64,000 nt of DNA, taken from positions 1-64,000 of the forward strand of contig CAVSNS010000050.1 of NCBI GenBank assembly GCA_963729325.1, written 5' to 3'. The notes under the pieces are model-generated. The model searched no databases. It was not told the DNA's origin and saw only the letters and a program-made list of their open reading frames with translations. Both the position numbers and the translations under genes were made by a program. The DNA is from JABCYV01 sp963729325 (lineage in GTDB: Bacteria; Acidobacteriota; Terriglobia; Terriglobales; Acidobacteriaceae). This document shows positions 57,947 through 64,000 of the stretch, piece after piece (position 1 is the first letter of the stretch; the number at the start of each line of letters is the position of its first letter).

Positions 57947-57971
57947 ATTAATAATTTAATTAAGTAATAAT
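57947..57971. promoter_or_regulatory. Palindromic AT-rich operator candidate of the arsR-cupin operon
   Basis: ATTAATAATTTAATTAAGTAATAAT reads as an inverted repeat with nine of twelve pairs matching (shown here in two parts: ATTAATAATTTA and ATTAAGTAATAAT). It lies immediately upstream of the regulator start and so overlaps where its promoter should be, as expected for autorepression. Confidence 0.6.
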
Positions 57972-58109
57972 GACAGAGTGCGCGTCGAATTACAAGTTTT
58001 GTGGCGACGAAGTTTCTGGCACGCATCTACACGGCTGGAGAAGATACCTGGATCAAAGGGTAGTTACTTCGCGGGAGAAACCCTTGTTCACCCTCCGTCT
58101 CCCTGTATT

Positions 58110-59702
58110 TCAGATCCAGAATTTCATCTGCGGCCAGAGATCTTGCAGCGAGGAGAACTTTTTGCCTCGGCACAGGAAGATAGGACGATGATATTCATAG
58201 GGCATCGCATACGCTTGAGTCGTCTCCGCAACTTGAGTCACGCTGTCGTACATTCCATCGAGTACAGCCGGCGGTTTGCCGATGAAAATCATGCAATCGC
58301 CGCTGTAGGGAGCAGGACCCCAAAACCAGTAACTCTGGTGACCGCTGATGGCATGAGGTAGTCCCAGTCGCGGGCCGAAGTAATCGATCGCTGCCGCTTC
58401 GCCATAATTCTTACCATAGATTCCGCAGGATTCACGCTGACCGGCGGGAATCGAGTGGTAAACCTTCGCGACGGTTGCCGCCAGTTCCGGCCAACCAAAC
58501 ATATCGGCATATTGCTGGGGCAACTCGTTCACTGCGACGGTTTCTGTTCGTTCTGGCACGGCATGCAAAGCATGCTCGTAAGCAATGAATTTCTCCACCG
58601 GCATCATGGGCATCGCGAACGGCCAACCGATGGCGGCGCGTACGAACACGATGATTGCAAAGGCTGGTTTGACCGCCAACTGCACTAAATGCGGTGTTCG
58701 CGCAAACCAGGATTCGATAGCCACGCTGCCGGCGGCGAACAGCATCGGATACACGGGGGTCAGATAGTAGGTCTTCCCCTTTAGGACAATGAAAAGTATG
58801 AAGGAAAAGATCCAGCTCCAACCCAGCGCGCGGAATCCCTTCCCACCCTTCAGGAACAAACACCAGATCAGCCCCGGTATCCAGACCAGCAGGGTAAGCA
58901 CGCCGAGGGAATCGAGATTCGATTTCAAATACGGCCAAGGCCCCAGAACGATGTTTTTGTCACTCTGGGCAATATTGGAGAGCAATTCGTAGGTTGCCCA
59001 GTGATGGGTGTACTCCCAAATGATATTGGGCAGAGCGATCAAGAACGCTATCACCGCGCCATACCACGGCCAGCGGGTCAGCAAGAGATTTCTTTGTGGC
59101 GAGACTGCAATGCCCACGAAGAACGCGATCAGAAAAAACAGCATGGCGTGCTTGCCTTGCAGGGCCAATCCAGCAAACAGACCGAAGAGCAGCCATAACC
59201 TCTGGCTTTCTCCAGCAAAAATCCGCGCTGCCACCCAGGCGCAGGCAGCCCAACCCAGGGTCATGAACATGTCAGTGTTGAGCCATGTACCGAAGTATTG
59301 TGGCGCTCCGAAGACACAAAGGCAGGTGAGCAATTGCGCATAGAGGCCGCCTCCCATCACGCGAGTGGTCAGACCGGTCAGAACCAATTGCGCAACCGCA
59401 AAGAGGATGGGCACAAATCGGATTGCAAACAGCGTATCCCCGAGAATCTTTTGCGACGTCCACGCGATGAACGGTGTTCCGGGAGGATGATCCACGTAGC
59501 CCCAAGCCAGATGCTTTCCGCAAGCAATGAAGTAGAGCTCGTCACGGAAGAATCCGTAGCCCTTGTAAAAGACCAGATGCACTACAAGAGCGACGAGCGC
59601 GAATCCCCCGAGGAGAAACCAATCACCTCGGCTGGACGGGTGAAGCTGCGAACTCTCCGCAGAGGACTTTGTCGTTACTTCCTGCTGCTGTTCGGTTCTC
59701 AT
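58110..59702 (-). CDS. GT39 (ArnT/PMT-like) polytopic glycosyltransferase
   Basis: About 530 residues. GT-C glycosyltransferases transfer sugars from polyprenyl-phosphate donors to membrane-bound acceptors on the outer face. The lumenal acidic motif is FRDELYFIACGKHLAW, near residue 55, followed by YVDHPPGTPFIAW. About twelve membrane helices and a soluble C-terminal domain follow. A TTG-led longer start at 59717 is possible; the ATG at 59702 is preferred. Monocistronic; the acceptor is unknown. Confidence 0.88.
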   Translation of the reverse strand: MRTEQQQEVTTKSSAESSQLHPSSRGDWFLLGGFALVALVVHLVFYKGYGFFRDELYFIACGKHLAWGYVDHPPGTPFIAWTSQKILGDTLFAIRFVPILFAVAQLVLTGLTTRVMGGGLYAQLLTCLCVFGAPQYFGTWLNTDMFMTLGWAACAWVAARIFAGESQRLWLLFGLFAGLALQGKHAMLFFLIAFFVGIAVSPQRNLLLTRWPWYGAVIAFLIALPNIIWEYTHHWATYELLSNIAQSDKNIVLGPWPYLKSNLDSLGVLTLLVWIPGLIWCLFLKGGKGFRALGWSWIFSFILFIVLKGKTYYLTPVYPMLFAAGSVAIESWFARTPHLVQLAVKPAFAIIVFVRAAIGWPFAMPMMPVEKFIAYEHALHAVPERTETVAVNELPQQYADMFGWPELAATVAKVYHSIPAGQRESCGIYGKNYGEAAAIDYFGPRLGLPHAISGHQSYWFWGPAPYSGDCMIFIGKPPAVLDGMYDSVTQVAETTQAYAMPYEYHRPIFLCRGKKFSSLQDLWPQMKFWI

Positions 59703-59817
59703 GGACGCTTGCCGCAAATTATAGCTTTACGGTGAGCGAGGACCACTGGCACATCTACTTTCGCAATGAATTATCATGCCTGCTGCAAGGCAATCGTTGA
59801 CGACCTGAAAACTCCCC

Positions 59818-60432
59818 ATGAAAAATCTCGGAATTCTGCTCTCCGGCCGCGGCTCGAATTTTGAAGCCATCGCGAAGAACGTTGCCTCTGGAAACATCCC
59901 CAATGCTCGCATAGCCGTTGTAATCTCGAACAAGGCTGACGCCGGTGGCATCGAGACTGCCCGCCGGCTCGGACTGGCCGCACTGGTAATCCGTTCGCAG
60001 GGCAAACAGCGGGAAGAACACGATCGCGAAGTGGTGGCCGCCCTGCAGGAGCACAAAGTCGATCTTGTATGCCTCGCCGGATACATGCGTCTGCTCTCGC
60101 CCTGGTTCGTCCAGCAGTTCCCGCGCCGGATTCTCAACATCCATCCTTCGCTTCTCCCCGCGTTCCCCGGATTGGAAGCGCAGGAGCAAGCCTTCGCATA
60201 CGGCGTGAAAGTGGCCGGCTGCAGCGTGCATTTTGTGGATGAAGAACTCGACCATGGCGCCATCATCGTGCAGAAGGCCGTGCCCGTACTCGACACCGAC
60301 AACGAGCACTCGCTGGCTGCCCGCATTCTGGAGCAGGAACACATCGCCTATTCCGAGGCGATCAAGATTGTGCTGGAGGGAAAGTTTGAAGTGGTGGGGA
60401 GAAAGCTTGTGACAAAGATCACAGCAAAATAG
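59818..60432 (+). CDS. purN: Phosphoribosylglycinamide formyltransferase
   Basis: Third step of purine synthesis: transfer of a formyl group from 10-formyl-THF to GAR. 204 residues; ILLSGRGSNFEA at the start, the catalytic NIHPSLLPAFPG (His108 region) and HFVDEELDHGAII (active-site aspartate) are intact. Not clustered with other pur genes; the next gene starts about 70 bases on, same strand. Confidence 0.95.
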   Translation: MKNLGILLSGRGSNFEAIAKNVASGNIPNARIAVVISNKADAGGIETARRLGLAALVIRSQGKQREEHDREVVAALQEHKVDLVCLAGYMRLLSPWFVQQFPRRILNIHPSLLPAFPGLEAQEQAFAYGVKVAGCSVHFVDEELDHGAIIVQKAVPVLDTDNEHSLAARILEQEHIAYSEAIKIVLEGKFEVVGRKLVTKITAK

Positions 60433-60452
60433 CGACAAATTCCGGTACTTTC

Positions 60453-60484
60453 GAATTGCAGAATTTACGAATTGACGAATTGAA
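60453..60484 (+). repeat. 8-bp iterons upstream of the four-helix-bundle gene
   Basis: Four contiguous units, GAATTGCA, GAATTTAC, GAATTGAC and GAATTGAA, run from 60453 to 60484. The period is 8 bp. The same units occur inverted at 60855-60886. Confidence 0.7.
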
Positions 60485-60500
60485 ATAAACCGAGCACCGC

Positions 60501-60896
60501 ATGAAGCCTGCCGATGAACTCAAACTGCGCACAAAGAAGTTTGCCCTACGAATCGTTAAGGTTTCCCAGGCATTGCCTCGTTCGGAGGATGCACGCACGT
60601 TGGGAAGACAGTTGCTTAGTTCCGGCACTTCTGTTGCAGCCAATTATCGTGCTGTCTGGCGTTCCCGATCTAAAGCGGAGTTTGTGGCCCGACTCGGCAT
60701 AGTCGTCGAGGAGATCGACGAAACTGTTTTCTGGCTCGAGCTCCTGGTCGAGTCTGGAATCGTCTCATCGGTCCGGCTGGGCAATCTGCAACGCGAAGCA
60801 AATGAACTTCTTGCGATTTTCGTCAGCTCACAGCTTACCGCAAAGGGCATCGGATCGAATTCGAGAATCCGTAAATCCGTCAATTCGGCAATCTAA
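60501..60896 (+). CDS. Four-helix-bundle protein (23S rRNA IVP/TIGR02436-like)
   Basis: A 131-residue protein of four helices: DELKLRTKKFALRIVK, ALPRSEDARTLGRQLLSSGT (with TSVAANYRAV), AEFVARLGIVVEEIDETVFW, and RLGNLQREANELLAIFVSSQ. This pattern matches proteins found in 23S rRNA intervening sequences and as stand-alone cassettes. The gene lies between inverted sets of 8-bp iterons, the downstream set inside its last codons. The biochemical role is unknown; DNA/RNA binding has been proposed for the family. No reverse transcriptase or rRNA is nearby. Confidence 0.85.
   Translation: MKPADELKLRTKKFALRIVKVSQALPRSEDARTLGRQLLSSGTSVAANYRAVWRSRSKAEFVARLGIVVEEIDETVFWLELLVESGIVSSVRLGNLQREANELLAIFVSSQLTAKGIGSNSRIRKSVNSAI
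60855..60886 (-). repeat. Inverted 8-bp iterons at the 3' end of the four-helix-bundle gene
   Basis: On the minus strand the units are GAATTGAC, GGATTTAC, GGATTCTC and GAATTCGA, the same 8-bp rhythm as upstream, inverted. They form part of the coding sequence for the last residues (SNSRIRKSVNSAI). Confidence 0.65.
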
Positions 60897-60925
60897 ACGG
60901 CGATCATCGGTATAATTTCACGATA

Positions 60926-62125
60926 ATGCTCACTTTCGCCCCCGTTGACGAACAACTGGCTTACATTAAAAAAGGTTCCGCGGAAATCATCCGAGAAGTC
61001 GACCTGCGCTCGAGGCTCGAGAAATCGCGTGCCTCGGGCAAGCCCATTCGCGTCAAAGCTGGCTTCGACCCTACCGCGCCCGACTTGCATCTCGGTCACA
61101 CGGTCCTTCTACGCAAGCTCAAGCACTTTCAAGACCTTGGCCACACTGTCATCTTTTTAATCGGAGATTTCACCGGCATGATCGGCGATCCTACTGGCCG
61201 CTCCGCCACTCGTCCTCCGCTTAGCGCCGAAGAAATCATGCGCAATGCCAAGACTTACATGGCGCAGGTATGGAAGATTCTTGCCCAAGCCAAGACCGAA
61301 GTCCGGTTCAACAGCGAATGGTTTGACAAGCTGAAGCCGGCGGACTGGATCCGTCTGACTGCCAAGTTCACGGTCTCCCAGATGCTCGAACGCGAAGACT
61401 TTCACAGACGCTTCCTCGAAGAGAAACCGATTGCGTTACACGAATTGCTTTATCCGCTGGCTCAGGGATACGACTCAGTCGCCCTCCAGGCTGATGTTGA
61501 GCTTGGCGGCACCGACCAGAAATTCAACTTGCTCGTTGGTCGCGAACTGCAGCGCGCCTACGGGCAGGAATCGCAAGTGGTGCTGACCACGCCGATTCTC
61601 GAAGGGCTCGACGGCGTGCAGAAAATGTCGAAGTCTTTGGGCAATGCGATCGGCATCCAGGAGCCGCCGCTCGAGATGTACGGCAAGATCATGTCAATTT
61701 CCGATCCGATGATGTGGAGATACTACGAGCTGCTTACCGATGTTCAGGTTCCGGAAATCGAGAAAATGAGAAGTGAAACGCATCCGATGGAAGCGAAGAA
61801 AAATCTCGCTCGCACGATTGTGACCGACTTCCACTCCGCGGATGCGGCAGCGAAGGCAGCAGAGGATTGGGCCAAGCAATTCCAGAAGGATGAAGTGCCG
61901 GAGGATGTAGAAGAAGATCGAGCAGAATGGAGGATGTGTAGGGTCAGAATAAGGGTAGCTATCTGGTGGACGCGGCTGCTGAAGGCACATTTACGGCAGT
62001 CGGATCAAACTAGATCAAGTCTATGGCCGGGTGCGGCCTGGCGGATTCGGTCACCGATGCTGTCACGAAAGATTAAAGCAGAAGCGGTCGGAGTTAACGG
62101 TGAAACGTCAAGACCGATCCACTGA
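60926..62125 (+). CDS. tyrS: Tyrosyl-tRNA synthetase with scrambled S4 domain
   Basis: Class I synthetase for tyrosine. The catalytic part is complete: HIGH-type PDLHLGHTVLLRKL near residue 55 and KMSKSLGNAI near residue 233. Beyond DEVPEDVEE the frame is open, but the RNA-binding S4 domain is readable only in pieces: IKLDQVYG (one frame), AGCGLADSVTDAV (another) and SRKIKAEAVGVNGE (back in the starting frame). Two or three shifts within ~170 bases therefore leave no stop codon and restore the frame. So either the tail was scrambled by compensating errors or the S4 domain is damaged. Function of the catalytic core is secure. Confidence 0.9.
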   Translation: MLTFAPVDEQLAYIKKGSAEIIREVDLRSRLEKSRASGKPIRVKAGFDPTAPDLHLGHTVLLRKLKHFQDLGHTVIFLIGDFTGMIGDPTGRSATRPPLSAEEIMRNAKTYMAQVWKILAQAKTEVRFNSEWFDKLKPADWIRLTAKFTVSQMLEREDFHRRFLEEKPIALHELLYPLAQGYDSVALQADVELGGTDQKFNLLVGRELQRAYGQESQVVLTTPILEGLDGVQKMSKSLGNAIGIQEPPLEMYGKIMSISDPMMWRYYELLTDVQVPEIEKMRSETHPMEAKKNLARTIVTDFHSADAAAKAAEDWAKQFQKDEVPEDVEEDRAEWRMCRVRIRVAIWWTRLLKAHLRQSDQTRSSLWPGAAWRIRSPMLSRKIKAEAVGVNGETSRPIH

Positions 62126-62258
62126 TTCTTTTGCGAATCCTCAGAACAGAAGACTGGTTCAAGAGTGGGAAACGTAAAATCGCGATGAATCCGCTAGTGG
62201 TCACCCACTTCGGCTGACCGGCGTGAAGCTGTCAACTTCTCTGCGACTCAAAAGACAC
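62126..62258. other. Intergenic region, nothing recognised
   Basis: About 130 bases between tyrS and the REP pair, without coding or RNA features. Confidence 0.3.
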
Positions 62259-62324
62259 TGTCATCCTGAGCGAGGCTTGAGCTTCACGAAGTGAAGCTCA
62301 CGTATCGAGTCGAAGGAGTCCCTA
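62259..62324 (+). repeat. REP-like palindromic element (arm 2a)
   Basis: Begins TGTCATCCTGAGCG, ends TCGAAGGAGTCCCTA, with a perfect 10-bp hairpin in the middle: TGAGCTTCAC, loop GAA, GTGAAGCTCA (62278-62300). It is the inverted partner of 62349-62414. Confidence 0.75.
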
Positions 62325-62348
62325 CCGCCAACTCGACTTCAGGTGAAG

Positions 62349-62414
62349 TAGGGATCCTTCGACTACGCAGTGCCGCTCCGCTTCGCGAGACGGCACGCTT
62401 CGCTCAGGATGACA
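62349..62414 (-). repeat. REP-like palindromic element (arm 2b, inverted)
   Basis: Inverted copy: TAGGGATCCTTCGA at the start, CGCTCAGGATGACA at the end, separated from arm 2a by 24 bases. Its hairpin core (GTGCCG / CGGCAC with an imperfect inner part) is again different in sequence from the other arms. Confidence 0.7.
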
Positions 62415-62477
62415 AAGCTCCGCTCTGGCTCTGCTAACGTCGCTGCTGTCAACTTACGGCCATGGGCCCGGCAATCT

Positions 62478-62712
62478 TCAGAGGTTACCGACGCGATCAA
62501 GGGAGCATCGGCGCACAAGATGAACCAGGCTTTCGCCGCCAGGACGAGTGTGGCAGCCAGAATCCTTCGACCATGTGTTGCGATCGTCGGAAAGTCTGCA
62601 CGACAAGGTGCAGTACCTGCTCGAGAATCCCGTGCGCCAAGGCTTGGCCGTCCAGTGGAAACATTATCCATGGATATGGCTGAAGCCGTCCATCAACCCT
62701 TATGCTGTATAG
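62478..62712 (+). pseudogene. Remnant of a REP-associated tyrosine (RAYT) transposase, C-terminal part
   Basis: Readable in changing frames: SEVTDAIKGASAHKMNQAF, then VWQPESFDHVLRSSESLHDK followed by VQYLLENPVRQGLAVQWKHYPWIWL and a stop at 62712. This is the typical C-terminal half of Y1/IS200-like RAYT proteins: the 'IKG..AH..N' segment, 'VWQ.ESFDHV', and the closing 'Y...NPVR.GL......YPW.WL'. The N-terminal catalytic part (HUH motif and Tyr) is not found. It lies just after two head-to-head REP-like elements, which RAYTs mobilise. Confidence 0.65.
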
Positions 62713-62743
62713 ATTACGTGTGTTGACGCAGGCTGGTCATTAA

Positions 62744-62857
62744 CAACTTCGCTTCTCGGAAATACCTCTCGACGTTTACGCGGATGGCGAATATGTGTGC
62801 CGCACGCCTATTGAGGTTGGTCTGGTGCCTAAGGCACTAAGCGTGATCGTGCGATGA
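62744..62857 (+). pseudogene. C-terminal fragment resembling a diacylglycerol/lipid kinase (YegS/DagK type)
   Basis: The open stretch reads LRFSEIPLDVYADGEYVCRT then PIEVGLVPKALSVIVR and a stop. The pattern 'V.ADGE.V..TP......P.AL.V.V' is the end of YegS-like lipid kinases. No upstream part of the gene is present, so only a fragment is left, probably produced by rearrangement near the RAYT locus. Confidence 0.4.
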
Positions 62858-62892
62858 CAAGGCTCGGTGTTATGCGAATGGATTCCCTGCCC

Positions 62893-63585
62893 TCACAGAC
62901 GCTCGGCGATTGTCGAAGCCATCTTCTTGGCGGCGTCCGCAGCTGACACCGTTGGTTCGCAGGTCAAGGTTCACCATGACATCGCCCTTGCGCATCAGCA
63001 GAGCCGAGCCATCGGGGGCGATGTAGGCTTCGTCGCCGATGCCCGGCAGCACCGTAAACGTTCTGCGCCGGAAATCTGCCTGACCGCGCCATGAGCAAGT
63101 CTCATGGTCATCGCCCCACCCTGCCATGTGTACTCGATGTCCATCCGCTTGCCACCTTGACCGAAGCGATACTCGCAGGTCGTGATGCCGCGCTGTTCGA
63201 CCGAAATGACCTTCTCTCCTAGAGCGCTAGCGGCTTCGGAGGTCGACAACATGGCGCAGGGCTCGCGTTTGCCTCGATACGGAGTCGCCTCGTTATCCAT
63301 CTGACGGGAGAATTGTTGAATGCGCTGCTTCGCGCGATAGCCAATGTAGAAGCACGCTCCGGCCCCCAGCATCATCAGCAACACGAATGCAGCGACCACT
63401 CCGATAATGACCTTGACCACAGTGTTGCTGCCCTGCGCGGCTGCGGGGGTGCCCGGGGCGACGGGGACCGGGGCAACGGTTCCAGTGACAGGCGGCGTCG
63501 ACGGCGTCACCGTCGTACCGCATTTCGAGCAGAACTTCGCCCCTTCTGACAACGGTGCACCACAATTCACGCAAAATGCAGCCAT
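62893..63585 (-). CDS. Zinc-ribbon membrane protein (frameshifted)
   Basis: An N-terminal zinc ribbon (FCVNCGAPLSEGAKFCSKCG), a Pro/Thr/Ala-rich linker, one membrane helix (VVKVIIGVVAAFVLLMMLGAG), and a periplasmic C-terminal domain with LGEKVISVEQRGITTCEYRF. Reading continues as FTVLPGIGDEAYIAPDGSAL and then ADAAKKMASTIAERL after two frame changes, near 63065 and 62935, giving the stop at 62893. Such topologies are frequent in uncharacterised envelope proteins. Function unknown. Confidence 0.7.
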
Positions 63586-63776
63586 GACGCGCCTCCCTAA
63601 GACGCTTTACGCTTTCCGCGGGGCCTGATTACAGGAATGCAAAATGCTAGTAAACCGATACGAGCGAGAATACGAGCGAGAAAGGATAGCTAAAGCGGCG
63701 CAATCTTACGAAGCTTTTCATTCCGGGTCAAGAATTGAGCCTGCCAGGTCACGGCTCCACTTCAGCCACAACTGGC
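63586..63776. other. Intergenic region, no feature
   Basis: About 190 bases upstream of the zinc-ribbon gene with no recognisable element apart from its probable promoter. Confidence 0.3.
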
Positions 63777-63914
63777 GTCATCCCGAGCTTTGCGAGGGAT
63801 CTTGCGCGCAGACAAGCGAGGCATCCGGCGAAGCTCCCACGCGAGATCCCCTTCGACTTCGCTGAGGGCAGGCTCTCACCCGGCTGAGGTACGCGGGTTT
63901 TGGGGATGACGCAT
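63777..63914. repeat. Divergent REP-like inverted structure
   Basis: GGCGTCATCCCGAG at 63777 and its inverted relative GGGGATGACGC near 63903 flank two further arms, GAGGGATCT and AGATCCCCTTCG. The order (TCATCC end, GGATC end, spacer, inverted GGATC end, inverted TCATCC end) is the same as at the two better copies, but sequence similarity is lower. Confidence 0.45.
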
Positions 63915-64000
63915 CTGAAGGATTCAGACTGAGCCAACTGCACGTGCCAGGTTCCAAAACGCACGCTGTGCGATTCCGGTGCTAAACTAGCCTATCGTTA

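Noticed and set aside
60501..60896. Four-helix-bundle protein as the Avd subunit of a diversity-generating retroelement
   Set aside because: No reverse transcriptase, template repeat or variable target gene is found nearby; the iterons are tandem 8-mers, not TR/VR pairs.
27252..62414. TGTCATCC repeats as a CRISPR array
   Set aside because: Copies are few, arranged as inverted pairs far apart, with no regular direct repeats, spacers or cas genes.
1..64000. Prophage or defence island
   Set aside because: No integrase, capsid, restriction, toxin-antitoxin or cas-like genes were recognised; mobile signal is limited to the REP/RAYT remnants.

Overview
This window looks like a chromosomal segment of an Acidobacteriota genome, most like soil Terriglobia. 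That is an inference from gene content: a Hanks-type kinase with TolB/PD40 repeats, a large carboxypeptidase-regulatory/TonB-receptor-like outer-membrane gene, an ECF sigma factor paired with a receptor-type kinase, DUF481 and DUF4242 proteins, GTP-dependent PEPCK, GlnRS, and many orphan exported proteins. The sequence is moderately GC-rich, genes are mostly monocistronic on both strands, and no prophage, CRISPR array, rRNA or convincing tRNA is visible.

Layout. 1-8.2 kb: kinase (runs off the left edge), CBS protein, a heavily decayed GT39-like membrane gene next to an intact polytopic membrane protein, ada, and a CBM9-like protein. 8.2-12.4 kb: zinc-ribbon protein, secreted TPR protein, tatA, DUF481 barrel. 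12.5-20.2 kb: an mdtABC-type tripartite RND efflux operon. 20.4-28.6 kb: pckG, an orphan radical SAM protein, GlsB-like protein, a Tat-exported GH1 beta-glucosidase, apt-acyP, efp and YtxH. 28.6-41.5 kb: PilZ and STAS proteins, trpG and trpE in convergent orientation, an MBL-fold hydrolase, glnS, a very large GAF-GGDEF-HD-GYP sensor, an SDR, and lpxC. 41.5-50 kb: exported unknowns, a Cys-rich secreted protein with a clear terminator, folK, the broken TonB-receptor-like gene, a LssY_C-domain protein and an OsmC protein. 50-60 kb: a cupredoxin divergent from an ECF sigma factor / kinase-ATPase-TPR pair, a second OsmC protein, YCII, an ArsR-cupin operon with a palindromic operator, and a GT39 glycosyltransferase. 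60-64 kb: purN, a four-helix-bundle gene framed by inverted 8-bp iterons, tyrS with a scrambled S4 domain, REP-like paired palindromes beside a remnant of a REP-associated (RAYT) transposase, a lipid-kinase remnant, and a zinc-ribbon membrane protein.

Two patterns cut across the window. First, about a dozen otherwise well-conserved genes are broken by one-base shifts that can be bridged exactly by changing frame. This includes core genes (folK, tyrS) and the last pump gene, so sequence error in a draft or metagenomic assembly is the simplest explanation for many. The GT39-like gene and the TonB-receptor gene carry so many shifts that true decay is also plausible. Second, palindromic elements with conserved TGTCATCCTGAGCG and GAAGGATCCCTA ends and variable hairpin cores occur as head-to-head pairs at two loci, one of them beside the RAYT remnant. 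The best candidates for new biology are this REP/RAYT system, the four-helix-bundle cassette with its flanking iterons, and the ECF/kinase-STAND-TPR signalling pair.
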